47,324 nt of DNA from CALKHT01 sp964511575 (GTDB lineage Bacteria > Planctomycetota > Phycisphaerae > Phycisphaerales > Phycisphaeraceae). The notes under the pieces were generated by a model that was not told the origin of the DNA, ran no database searches, and worked only from the letters and a program-made list of their open reading frames with translations. The position numbers and the translations under genes were made by a program. The stretch's first letter is position 1. Every line of letters starts with the position of its first letter. Shown piece after piece: positions 32,907 to 42,400 of this stretch. Location: assembly GCA_964511575.1 (NCBI GenBank), contig CAZEFM010000016.1:1-47324 (forward strand). Reading direction: 5' to 3'.

Positions 32907-33689
32907 CTACTTCCCCGCCGCCTGCACAATGGCCGAGAAATCCGCCGCCTTCAGCGACGCCCCACCAATCAGCCCGCCATCGATGTCCGGCTGGCTGCAC
33001 AGCTCACCCGCGTTGTCCGGCTTGACCGATCCGCCGTAGAGAATCCGCGTCGCCTGCGACACGCTCTCGCCGAACAGTCCCGCCAGCACCCGCCGGATCG
33101 CCACGTGCGCCGCCTGGGCGTCAGCCGACGTCGCCGTCTTGCCCGTCCCGATCGCCCACACCGGTTCATACGCGATCGAAACCCGCTTCATCTGCTCCGC
33201 CGACACCCCCGCCAACCCGTAGCACACCTGGGCCGCGTTGATCGCATCGGTCTGCCCCGCCTCGCGCTGATCGATCGTCTCGCCGACGCAGAGCATCACA
33301 TCCATGTCCGCCGCCAGTGCCGCGCGAACCTTCGCGTTGATCAGCACATCGCTTTCGCCGATCACGTGCCGCCGCTCGCTGTGCCCCACCAGCACCACCG
33401 AGCAACCCACATCCTTGAGCATCGAAAGGCTGACCTCGCCGGTGAACGCGCCGTTGGCAGCCGGGTAGCAGTCCTGCGCGCCCAGACGAATCGCCGACCC
33501 GTTCGGGCCAGCGTCCTTCAAGACGTCCCAAACCTTAGGCAGATAAGGGAACGCAGGAAAGAGCACCACATCCACCTTCTGCGTCAGCTCCGCCAGATCC
33601 GTCGCCAGCGTGGTCGCCAGCGCCGCGGCCTCAGCCTGATGCAGGTTCATCTTCCAATTGCCGCCCACCAGCGGTCGTCGCGTCGCCAT
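32907..33689 (-). CDS. tpiA: Triosephosphate isomerase
   Basis: A 260-residue TIM barrel that interconverts dihydroxyacetone phosphate and glyceraldehyde-3-phosphate in glycolysis and gluconeogenesis. The catalytic Lys is in VGGNWKMNLH (about 8-17), the catalytic His in VLVGHSERRH (about 99-108), and the catalytic Glu in AYEPVWAIGTGK (about 170-181). Loop 6 and the phosphate-binding end LYGGSVKPDNAGEL (about 214-227) are intact. The ATG at 33689 follows GGAG by 9 nt. A TGT-TATACT extended -10 box lies 37 nt upstream. secG follows. Confidence 0.95.
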   Translation of the reverse strand: MATRRPLVGGNWKMNLHQAEAAALATTLATDLAELTQKVDVVLFPAFPYLPKVWDVLKDAGPNGSAIRLGAQDCYPAANGAFTGEVSLSMLKDVGCSVVLVGHSERRHVIGESDVLINAKVRAALAADMDVMLCVGETIDQREAGQTDAINAAQVCYGLAGVSAEQMKRVSIAYEPVWAIGTGKTATSADAQAAHVAIRRVLAGLFGESVSQATRILYGGSVKPDNAGELCSQPDIDGGLIGGASLKAADFSAIVQAAGK

Positions 33690-33726
33690 CAACTCATACT
33701 CCGGGAAAGACTGAACAGAACCGGGC

Positions 33727-33735
33727 AGTATAACA
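33727..33735 (-). promoter_or_regulatory. Extended -10 promoter of tpiA-secG
   Basis: On the minus strand TGT-TATACT (33735-33727) is an extended -10 element. It is followed by a leader of about 30 nt with a GGAG ribosome site. No clear -35 is seen. Confidence 0.55.
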
Positions 33736-34116
33736 AAACCCCCGCCCCCGCTCCGAATCCCGCAGCCGACCCGGCTCACCGCACGCCGGCCCCCCTCCGC
33801 CCCCCCCTGAAACGTCGCATCGCTGCCCCGACGGCACGCCACACCGCCTCATCGCCCGCCCGCCTCCTGACGAACCCGCTTGTCCCGCGATAATTGTTAG
33901 CATAAAATAAGGTATGATGCGCACAATCGTGCCAGACCGCCACGCCCGCCAAACCCCCCACTCCGCGACAAAAAATGTCGTGTTTGTCACCCCCCCCGAC
34001 ATCCGCAGCCACACGCACAAGTCTTCTTAGCCCTGAAATTTAGAAGAAAAACCACGCATCCGTCGTTTTTCAGGACGACACGACACCGTGCGCACAAACC
34101 CACCACACATGAAAAG

Positions 34117-34144
34117 GAAGCCGGATGCCCGAAGCCAGAAGCCC
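34117..34144 (+). repeat. Heptad repeat, GAAGCCN type
   Basis: Four consecutive 7-mers read GAAGCCG, GATGCCC, GAAGCCA, GAAGCCC. A different unit from the run at 34172 but the same 7-bp period. Confidence 0.6.
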
Positions 34145-34171
34145 GCGATCAGTCCCCCCGCACACATCCCT

Positions 34172-34241
34172 CAATCGGCAATCAACAATCGGCCATCCCT
34201 TCGACGTTCGTCATTCAACATTAGACATTGGACATTCGCCC
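34172..34241 (+). repeat. Ten in-phase heptads upstream of lepA
   Basis: Ten 7-mers run without a break in phase: CAATCGG, CAATCAA, CAATCGG, CCATCCC, TTCGACG, TTCGTCA, TTCAACA, TTAGACA, TTGGACA, TTCGCCC. Two sub-families (CAATCRR and TTNRACA) share one phase, as if one family evolved by slippage and drift. The run ends 50 nt before the lepA start. Confidence 0.7.
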
Positions 34242-34272
34242 CCAACCCCCTTTTTCCCACCCGCCATCCCCC

Positions 34273-34281
34273 TGCTATCAT
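34273..34281 (+). promoter_or_regulatory. Extended -10 promoter of lepA (near-leaderless)
   Basis: TGC-TATCAT (34273-34281) ends 10 nt before the ATG. No Shine-Dalgarno lies between them, so the 5' leader would be only about 3-4 nt. Confidence 0.5.
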
Positions 34282-34291
34282 TCCCCCGATT

Positions 34292-36082
34292 ATGAAGATC
34301 CGTAACTTCTGCATCATCGCGCACATCGACCACGGCAAGTCCACCCTGGCCGATCGCATGCTTCAACTGACCGGCGCTGTCAGCGACCGCGAAGCCCGTG
34401 AACAGACCCTGGACGACATGGATTTGGAGCGGGAACGCGGCATCACCATCAAAGCCTCAGCCGTGAGCGTGAAGTACCGTCACGCTGACGAGGAATACCT
34501 GCTCAACTTCATCGACACGCCCGGCCACGTCGACTTCCACTACGAAGTCAGCCGCGCCCTGCTCGCCTGCGAAGGCGCCATCCTCGTCGTCGACGCCACC
34601 CAGGGCGTTGAAGCGCAGACCGTCGCCAACGCCTACATGGCGATCGAAGCCAACCTCGAAATCATCCCCGTCATCAACAAGGTCGATCTGCCCTCCGCCC
34701 GCCCCGATGACGTCGCCATGGAAATCGAGCAGATCCTCGGCCTGCCCGCCGAAGACTGCCTCTACGTCTCCGCCAAAAGCGGCATCGGCGTCAACGAACT
34801 GCTCGATGCCATCTGCCAACGCCTGCCCGGCCCCACCGGCGACCCCAACGCCAAAACACAGGCGCTCATCTTCGACAGCGAATACGACGACTACCGCGGC
34901 GTCATCGTCTACTTCCGACTCTTCAACGGTCGCCTCCAGCAGGGTGACAGAATCCGCATGATGGGCACCGGCCGATCCTACACCATCGGTGAACTGGGCA
35001 AGTTCACCCCCAAGATGACCGCCTACAGGCAGCCCATGGAGGCCGGCGAAGTCGGCTACATGGTCGCCTCCATCAAAACCCTCGAAGACGTCAACATCGG
35101 CGACACCATCACGCTCGATCTGTACCCGGCGGAAAAACCGCTGCCCGGGTACCGCGAGCCGCAGCGCATGGTGTTCTGCGACTTCTACCCTTCGGGCGAC
35201 ACCCAGTTCGACGAGCTGCGCGACGCCATCGATCGCCTGCATCTGAACGATGCCAGCTTCACCTACGCGCCGCAGTCCAGCGAAGCGCTCGGGTTCGGCT
35301 TCCGCTGCGGCTTCCTGGGCCTGCTCCACATGGACATCATCCAGGAGCGACTCGAACGCGAGGGCAACGTCACCCTCGTTCAGACCGCTCCCACCGTCAC
35401 CTATGAAATCCTCAAGACCGATGGCGAGGTTTACCAGATCACCAACCCGGCCGACCTGCCCGACCCTTCGCTGATCCGTGAAATCCGCGAACCGATTGTT
35501 CGCGTGGAGATCATCACGCCCAACGAATGCATCGGCGACCTGATGAAGCTGTGCGAATCGCGCCGAGGCGTCTACAAGAAACAGCAGTTCCTCTCCGACA
35601 CGCGACAGATTCTCGAATACGAGCTGCCGCTCTCGGAAATCATTTACGATTTCTACGACAAACTGAAATCCATCACCCGCGGCTACGGCACGATGGACTA
35701 CGACCTCATCGGGTTCCGTGCCGACAACCTCGTGAAGATGGACATCCTCGTCAACGGCCTCAAGGTCGACGCGCTGGCGGTCATCGTCCACCGCAGCAAG
35801 GCCGAGTACCGCGGCCGCGCCCTGCTCGTCCGACTCAAGAAAGAGATCGAACGCCACCTCTTTGAAATTCCGCTGCAGGCGGCGATCGGCGGCAAGATCA
35901 TCGCGCGCGAAACCATCAAGAGCGTCGGCAAGAACGTGACCGCCAAGTGCTACGGCGGCGACGTGAGCCGAAAACGCAAACTGCTCGAAAAACAAAAAGA
36001 AGGCAAGAAGCGCATGAAACGCGTCGGCACCGTCGACATCCCCCAGGAAGCGTTCATGGCTGTGCTCGATCCGGGCGAATAA
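34292..36082 (+). CDS. lepA: Elongation factor 4 (LepA/EF4)
   Basis: A 596-residue translational GTPase. G1 is AHIDHGKSTLADR (about 8-20), G2 lies in ERERGITIKAS, G3 is DTPGHVDFHYEV (about 75-86) and G4 is NKVDLPSARP (about 129-138). Domains II, III and V follow, then the LepA-specific C-terminal domain (about 490-596), ending KRMKRVGTVDIPQEAFMAVL. EF4 binds ribosomes and has been linked to back-translocation and 30S assembly. Length and motifs are normal. The ATG is next to an extended -10 box. Confidence 0.96.
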   Translation: MKIRNFCIIAHIDHGKSTLADRMLQLTGAVSDREAREQTLDDMDLERERGITIKASAVSVKYRHADEEYLLNFIDTPGHVDFHYEVSRALLACEGAILVVDATQGVEAQTVANAYMAIEANLEIIPVINKVDLPSARPDDVAMEIEQILGLPAEDCLYVSAKSGIGVNELLDAICQRLPGPTGDPNAKTQALIFDSEYDDYRGVIVYFRLFNGRLQQGDRIRMMGTGRSYTIGELGKFTPKMTAYRQPMEAGEVGYMVASIKTLEDVNIGDTITLDLYPAEKPLPGYREPQRMVFCDFYPSGDTQFDELRDAIDRLHLNDASFTYAPQSSEALGFGFRCGFLGLLHMDIIQERLEREGNVTLVQTAPTVTYEILKTDGEVYQITNPADLPDPSLIREIREPIVRVEIITPNECIGDLMKLCESRRGVYKKQQFLSDTRQILEYELPLSEIIYDFYDKLKSITRGYGTMDYDLIGFRADNLVKMDILVNGLKVDALAVIVHRSKAEYRGRALLVRLKKEIERHLFEIPLQAAIGGKIIARETIKSVGKNVTAKCYGGDVSRKRKLLEKQKEGKKRMKRVGTVDIPQEAFMAVLDPGE

Positions 36083-36115
36083 CTTCGCCAACCTTCATCC
36101 GTGGTGCCGAATCTC

Positions 36116-36583
36116 ATGCCGACCGACCTGAACATCGAAACGATCGAAGTCGCCATTCAACGTCTGCCCGGGTGCGACGATGTGCCGCTGCCGGCATATC
36201 AGTCGGAGCATGCCGCGGGCATGGACATGCACGCGGCGGTGGAAAGCGATGTGACGCTGCAGCCGGGCGAACGGGCGCTGATTCCCTGCGGATTCGCGAT
36301 GGCGGTGCCCGTGGGATACGAAGCGCAGGTTCGGCCGCGCTCCGGCCTCGCCGCCAAACAGGGGCTGACGCTCATCAACCCGCCCGGCACGATCGACGCC
36401 GACTATCGCGGCCCGGTCATGGTCGCCATGATCAACCTCGGCAGCGAACCGGTGACCATCACCCGCACGATGCGCATCGCACAGATGATCATCAAACCCG
36501 TGCCGCGCACCGTCTGGAACGAAGTGACCGAACTGCCCCCCACCCAGCGCGGCGCAGGCGGCTTCGGCCACACCGGCGTCTAG
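36116..36583 (+). CDS. dut: Deoxyuridine 5'-triphosphate nucleotidohydrolase (dUTPase)
   Basis: A homotrimeric-type dUTPase of about 155 residues, which removes dUTP and makes dUMP for thymidylate synthesis. The five motifs are visible in order: AAGMDMHA, QVRPRSGLAAK, the uracil-binding GTIDADYRGPV, RIAQMII, and the C-terminal RGAGGFGHTG arm. The ATG at 36116 is taken as start; GTG codons at 36101 and 36104 could add a few residues, and no start has a good Shine-Dalgarno. It is 33 nt after lepA and may be cotranscribed. Confidence 0.92.
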   Translation: MPTDLNIETIEVAIQRLPGCDDVPLPAYQSEHAAGMDMHAAVESDVTLQPGERALIPCGFAMAVPVGYEAQVRPRSGLAAKQGLTLINPPGTIDADYRGPVMVAMINLGSEPVTITRTMRIAQMIIKPVPRTVWNEVTELPPTQRGAGGFGHTGV

Positions 36584-36593
36584 ACGCCCTGCC

Positions 36594-38333
36594 TCACGAA
36601 GCGTTGTGATCGGTGGTCGTACCGACCGTCAGCTTCCGAGCCGGATCGCCCGCGAGGAACAGCGTCTGCGTCGGGAAGGCGAACTCGATGCCCGCTTCGT
36701 TGAATGCCTGAAGCAGCTTCAGGTTCACCATCTCACAGTGAGCCAGGTAGCTGAAAAACCCGCGGTTCGGGTCCTGGTTGAGTTGATACCAGTAATACGC
36801 CTTGATGTTGAGGCTGTCGGCATTGAAATTGTCGAAGTTCACCCGAGGCGGGTTCTTGTCCATGTTGAACTGACCAGCCGCGACGACTTCGCTGTCGGTG
36901 AGCACCTGCTTGACCAGTTCGACCGCCTCCTGCACCTTGGCGGTGGGGGTGTCGTAGGTGATCGTCACGTTCATCTCACGACGGATCGCCGGTCGCCGCG
37001 AGATGTTTTCCACGGTTCCGTCGATGAACTTCATGTTGGGTACGGTGATGAGATGCCCGGCCGCGATGCGGATCCGCGTCGACCGCAACCCGATTTCCTC
37101 CACCGCGCCGGTCACACCGCCGAAGCTCACCACATCGCCGACGGTGAAGGGCCGATCGAAAAAGATCGTCAGCGATCCGAAGAGGTTTTTCACCGAATCC
37201 TGCGCCGCCAGCGACAACGCGAGTCCCGCGATGCCCAGCCCCGCCAGCCAGCCTGTGATGTTGAGCCCGAAAACGTTCTGCGCCACCACCAGCGTGAAGA
37301 CGATCACCAGAAAGACGCGCAGCGACTTGCGGATAAGCGGCAGAAGCATCTGGTCCAATCGTGTCGATGACCGCCGCGTCACACTCAGGAACAGATGTTC
37401 CACCACCTCGACGAGGTTGAAGAGAAACCACCCCAGCGCCAGCAGGTACAGGAGCGTAAGCACGTTGCCGAAGAACAGCCGGACGGGCTCTTCCATGTAG
37501 ATGAACCACAAGCCGACCATCAGCCCCAGTGTGAACAGCGCCAGACTTGCCGGGCTCGCGGCATTCCGCGCCACCGTCGCCCGAATCATTTGACCGTTGC
37601 TCTCATCCCGATCACCCATGCCACGCAACGTCGCCTGCACGATCTTGCCAACCGTCAGCCCCGCGAAGATTCCGCCAAGGAGCACCACCCAGCCCCACCA
37701 TTCGGTGAGTTCAAACGTCGGCCCCACCACCGTGAACACCCGCCCGGGCGTCACATCCGCCTCATACACGGGAGGCAGATCCTTCATGCTGTCCCACAAC
37801 TGCCCCGCTTCCGCCACCGTCCGCGCCGAGAAACGCCAGCGATCGTCCGCCCCGGCCTCCAGCCAGATCGAACCGCCCGGCGCGTGCCCCAGCCGCTCCC
37901 ACAAAGTCGCATGCTCGACGTGCGGGAAATACTTGAATCGCCTCACGCCCTCGCGCTGCACCATTGCCGCATCGGGCAGTTCCTCGGGTGTCACCTCGCC
38001 CAGCCGATCGAGCACCTCCTTGAGCTGCTCCGCCAACCGCTGGACATCCTGGTCCTCCCCCACCGCCGACGTATCGAGCGTCGCCAGTACCTGGGGCCAC
38101 GCCCCCTCACGGCCGACCAGCGCATCGTTGATCGACTTGAGGAACGTCATCATCGCCGCGCGCGGGCTGTCCAGCGTCACCGCCGTTGCCGGTTCGGACG
38201 TCGCCTCCGCTTCCGCCGCCGACTGCTCCACCTCCCCGGCTGGCTCCTGCGCCCAGACGCCCGCAGGCATCAGCACGCCCCCAACCAGCACCGCCAGCCA
38301 CAGTCCGAGCCATCGATATGGGTTGTGTTTCAT
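36594..38333 (-). CDS. Mechanosensitive ion channel, MscS family (579 aa)
   Basis: A signal peptide (about 1-29, ending GVWAQE) and a periplasmic domain of about 200 residues (Glu/Ala-rich, then DAAMVQREGVRRFKYFP ...) precede about five transmembrane helices (about 210-380). The MscS pore and beta domain follow: WLAGLGIAGLALSLAAQDSV, GSLTIFFDRPFTVGDVVSFG, GAVEEIGLRSTRIR and LITVPNMKFIDGTVENISRR. It is larger than E. coli MscS (286 aa) and is more like multi-helix MscM/YnaI types. It should open under membrane tension to release solutes. The ATG at 38333 lies 7 nt after TATATT and has no Shine-Dalgarno. Confidence 0.9.
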   Translation of the reverse strand: MKHNPYRWLGLWLAVLVGGVLMPAGVWAQEPAGEVEQSAAEAEATSEPATAVTLDSPRAAMMTFLKSINDALVGREGAWPQVLATLDTSAVGEDQDVQRLAEQLKEVLDRLGEVTPEELPDAAMVQREGVRRFKYFPHVEHATLWERLGHAPGGSIWLEAGADDRWRFSARTVAEAGQLWDSMKDLPPVYEADVTPGRVFTVVGPTFELTEWWGWVVLLGGIFAGLTVGKIVQATLRGMGDRDESNGQMIRATVARNAASPASLALFTLGLMVGLWFIYMEEPVRLFFGNVLTLLYLLALGWFLFNLVEVVEHLFLSVTRRSSTRLDQMLLPLIRKSLRVFLVIVFTLVVAQNVFGLNITGWLAGLGIAGLALSLAAQDSVKNLFGSLTIFFDRPFTVGDVVSFGGVTGAVEEIGLRSTRIRIAAGHLITVPNMKFIDGTVENISRRPAIRREMNVTITYDTPTAKVQEAVELVKQVLTDSEVVAAGQFNMDKNPPRVNFDNFNADSLNIKAYYWYQLNQDPNRGFFSYLAHCEMVNLKLLQAFNEAGIEFAFPTQTLFLAGDPARKLTVGTTTDHNAS

Positions 38334-38340
38334 ACGCGCG

Positions 38341-38346
38341 AATATA
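38341..38346 (-). promoter_or_regulatory. -10-like box of the MscS gene (leaderless arrangement)
   Basis: TATATT on the minus strand ends 7 nt before the ATG at 38333. No Shine-Dalgarno and no clear -35 are seen. Confidence 0.35.
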
Positions 38347-38478
38347 CCGCAACTCGCTTCGCATCGCCTCACCGACTTTTCGCCCGCCCACGCCGAGGAT
38401 GTCCGACGCAAGAACCCAGCAATTGCGGTGTGATTCGGGTATTCTTTCCGTCAATTCACCCCCGCATTGGAGCATTCC

Positions 38479-39309
38479 ATGCCCGTTTCGACCAAACTGT
38501 TTGACCTCACCGGCAAAGTCGCACTCATCACGGGAGGCGCCAGCGGCATCGGCCTGGCAATCGCCGCCGCCATGGTCGAACACGGCGCGAAGGTGCTCGT
38601 CGGGTCGCGCAACATGGAGAAAGTCGAAGCCGCCGTCGCCGAACTCAACAGGCACGTGCAGACGCCCGACGATGAGCCGCTGGTCGGTGGCGTGTCGTTG
38701 GATGTGACGGTGGACAACAGCGTGGAACATGCGGTCCGCAAAGCGGTGGACCTGTTCGGCCGGCTCGACATCCTCGTCAATTCCGCCGGGGAAATGCTGC
38801 GCACGCCCACGTTCGACCTCACCCCCGAAGCGTTCAACCGCATTCACGAGTCGCACGTCACCGGCGCGCTGCGTTGCAGCCTCGCCGCCGGCCGGATCTT
38901 CCGCGAACAGCACGATGGGTGCATCATCAACATCGCGTCGATCAGCTCGTTCGTCGACCTGGTGGAGGTCACCGCCTACGCGGCCGCGAAAAACGCCGTG
39001 CTCGGTCTCACCCGCAGCCTCGCCAACGAGTGGGCGAAGTACGGCATCCGCACCAACGCCGTCGCACCGGGGTTCGTTCCCACCGACATCAACCGCAAAA
39101 TGATCGAGAACACCGACCGCGGCCGACGCATCCTCGAACACACCCCCATGGCGCGGTTCGGCAAGGCGGAGGAAGTCGCCGGTGCGGCCGTCTACCTCGC
39201 CAGCCCCGCAGCGAGCTTCGTCAACGGTCACACCCTGGTGGTCGACGGCGGCTATCTCTCCTGCGGCATCGGCGACTGCGTCGCCCCCTGGACCAGCAAG
39301 GATCAGTAA
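38479..39309 (+). CDS. Short-chain dehydrogenase/reductase (SDR), 276 aa
   Basis: A classical NAD(P)-dependent SDR. The cofactor loop is ITGGASGIGLAIA (about 17-29), then NSAGEM in place of the usual NNAG (about 97-102). The active-site Ser is in INIASISSFVDL, the YxxxK pair in YAAAKNAVLGLT (about 171-182), and the C-terminal NGHTLVVDGGYLS (about 250-262) is typical of FabG-like and sugar/polyol SDRs. The substrate cannot be told. The ATG is 6 nt after GGAG. The divergent MscS gene and the downstream dehydrogenase are not obviously linked to it. Confidence 0.9.
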   Translation: MPVSTKLFDLTGKVALITGGASGIGLAIAAAMVEHGAKVLVGSRNMEKVEAAVAELNRHVQTPDDEPLVGGVSLDVTVDNSVEHAVRKAVDLFGRLDILVNSAGEMLRTPTFDLTPEAFNRIHESHVTGALRCSLAAGRIFREQHDGCIINIASISSFVDLVEVTAYAAAKNAVLGLTRSLANEWAKYGIRTNAVAPGFVPTDINRKMIENTDRGRRILEHTPMARFGKAEEVAGAAVYLASPAASFVNGHTLVVDGGYLSCGIGDCVAPWTSKDQ

Positions 39310-39463
39310 ACCCCGCCCCTTAACCCCGTGGTTCGGTAGGATGTGTCGCGACCGATGGCGTGTCCTCCATGCCGTCGCCGCGACCCGTTGCCAAGGGCCC
39401 TGCGAACGACTACTTTCCATCCTTTCCGGCGGAGGCCGTTCGTTTCCACGAAAGGACATCCTC

Positions 39464-42400
39464 GTGACACAGCTTCCACTTTCCCGTTGCCACGGCTTGT
39501 TCGGCGTTGCGGCGCTGATGCTGTTCGCCGTCACCCTCAGCCTCGCCGATGGTCCGCCGGCCGAACCGTACAACCCGCCGATCCAACCCGCCTCCAACGA
39601 AGCGACCGATGCGATGCGGCAGTTCACCCTTCCCGCCGGACTGCGCGTGGAACTCGTTGCAGCCGAACCGCTGTTGGCCAACCCCGTCGCGTTCTACATC
39701 GACAATCACATGCGCTTTTACGTTGCCGAAACCTACCGTGCCGGCAGCGGGTTCGGCGTGCCGGACAACCGCGACCACCCCTTCTGGGTCGACGATGACC
39801 TCGCCGCCCAAACGGTCGAAGACCGCAAAGCCTACTACCTCAAGCATCGCCCACAGTATCAACAGCTCTATACCCAACACCACGATCGCATCCGCTTCCT
39901 CTTCGACAGCACGGGCGACGGCATCATCGACAAGAGCACCGTCTTTGCCGATGGCTTCAACGACATTCTCGATGGCATCGGCTCGGGCGTTCTGGAACAC
40001 CGCGGCAACGTCTACTACACCTGCATCCCCCATCTGTGGCTGCTGCGCGACACCGATGGGGACCACATCGCCGATGAACGCAAGAGCCTGCACTACGGCT
40101 ACGGCGTGCGCACCGCGTTCTACGGCCACGACATGCATGGCCTCATCCTCGGCCCCGATGGCAAGCTCTACTTTTCCATCGGCGACCGCGGCGCCAACAT
40201 CACCACGCCGGACGGCCGAACCGTCGGCACGCCCGAAACCGGCAGCGTCTTTCGCTGCAACCTCGATGGCTCGGAACTCGAGGAGTTCGCCACCGGCCTG
40301 CGCAACCCGCAGGAACTCGCCTTCGACGAATACGGCAACCTCTTCACCGGCGACAACAACTCCGACTCCGGCGACCGCGCCAAGTGGTACTACGTGGTCG
40401 AAGGCGCGGACCACGGCTGGCGCATGGCGGTGCAGTACCTGTCGGACCGCGGCCCCTACAACCGCGAACGCATCTGGCATCCGCAGCACGAAGGCCAGCC
40501 CGCCTGGATCATCCCGCCCATCGCCAACATCAGCAGCGGGCCATCCGGCGTCACGTACCTCGGCACCGACAGCCTGCCCGAAGGGTTTCGAGGCTCGTTC
40601 CTCCTGTGCGACTTTCGCGGCGCCAGCAACGGCAGCGGTGTGCACCAGATCACCATGACCCCGCGCGGCGCGGGCTTTCAGGTCACCGACCTCAAGCACT
40701 TCGTCTGGGGAACACTTGCCACCGACGTTGAGCTCGGCCCCGATGGCAACGTTTATGTGCTCGACTGGGTGCATGGATGGCGCGATCCGCAGCGCGGCCG
40801 CATCTACCGCATTGCCGACCCCAACCATCGTGGTTCCGCGCGGGAAGCGCAAACCACAGCGCTGATCCGCGAAGGCATGACGGGTCGCTCGATCGAGGAA
40901 CTCATCGCGCTGCTCGCCGACGGTCACATGCGTGTGCGTCGCGATGCGCAATATGAACTCGCCGCCCGGGGTGAAGCCGCGGTTGCCGCGCTGCGTGGCG
41001 CGACCGGCGAGGATCAACCGCAACTGAAGCGCATCCACGCGATCTGGGCGTTGGGGCAGATCACGCGCACCGGTTCGGCATCCGCTCAGGAAGCGGTGCT
41101 CGCCGCCTATGCCGCGCAAGACGATGAAGTCCGCGCACAGGTGGCGCGGACGATCGGCGATGTGCGCATCGCCTCCGCTGCAAGTCAACTGCAGGAGAGC
41201 CTTGCCGATCGCAACGCGCGGGTGCGCTACTTTGCGGCCCAGGCGCTCGCAAAGGTCGGCGATGCTTCGGCGATCCCCGCGATTCTCAACCTGCTGCGTG
41301 ACAACAACGATGCCGATGTGTTTCTCCGGCACGCGGCGGTGATGGCGCTCAGCGGCATCGGCGATGTCGATGCGCTGCTGCGTCATGCCGACGACTCGTC
41401 CGCAGCGGTGCGCATGGGCGTGCTGCTGGCGCTGCGTCGGTTGGAGCGGCCGGAGATCGCACGCTTTTTGCACGATGGCGAGCCGTCGATCGTAGTGGAG
41501 GCGGCCCGCGCGATCCACGATGTGCCGATCAACGACGCCATGCCCGCGCTGGCGGGGTTGATCAACACCCGCCCGACCCATGACGATGCGCTGCTCCGCC
41601 GCGTGGTGAACGCCAACTATCGTCTCGGCGGTGCGGATCGAGCTGCTGCCCTGGTGCAGTTCGCCGGGAACGACAACGCCCCGGCCGACCGCCGCGCCGA
41701 AGCGCTCGACATGCTCATGAACTGGGCGCAACCGTCCGCGCGCGATCGCGTGCACAACATGTGGCGGCCGATCGCGCCTCGACCGGAGGCTCAGGCGCGT
41801 CAGGCCATCGCTCCGGCGATTCAAGCGCTGCTCGCCACCTCGGCGGACGGCGTTCGACGCAACGCGATTCACGTTGCGGCACACTACAACCTGCGTGAAG
41901 CGGGCGACCGGTTGCTCGCGATCGTGCTGGAAGCGCAGGGCTCCGGCGACACGCAGGCGGCGGCGCTGGACGCGATGGCGCGTCTGAAGCATCCTCGCCT
42001 GGCCGATGCCGTGACCGTGGCGCTGCGCAGCGGTGATGAGAAGGTGCGCGGGCAGGCGTACCGTCAGCTCGGCACGCTGGGTGCGGGAGATGCCGTCGCG
42101 GCGCTGCGCAAGGTGCTCGACACGGGCAGCGTTTCCGATGGCCGCAACGCGTTGTCCGCCCTCGCCGCGATGCAGCAGGCCGATGCCGACCGCATCATCG
42201 CCGACTGGATGGATCGGCTGCTCGCCGGCAAGGTGGACAAGGCACTGCAGCTCGATGTGCTGACCGCCGCCCAGGCGCGCAACACTCCCGAGCTGGGTTC
42301 GCTGTTGAAACGCTACGAGGCGTCACTCGATGCCAACGACCCGCTGGCGCGATACCGCATCGCGCAGCACGGCGGCGATGCCAACAACGGCAAACGCCTT

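Larger units (their letters stand above)
33690..34291. other. 602-nt divergent intergenic region between tpiA and lepA
   Basis: No gene is supported. Contents: the tpiA promoter (33727-33735), a short AT-rich stretch (about 33888-33915) that could hold further promoters, two sequence words shared with 2202-2238 (33976-33988, 34061-34071), two heptad-repeat runs (34117-34144, 34172-34241), and the lepA extended -10 box (34273-34281). Confidence 0.6.

Noticed and set aside
34172..34241. Repeat run considered as a CRISPR array
   Set aside because: The unit is 7 bp with no spacers and no cas genes in the window.
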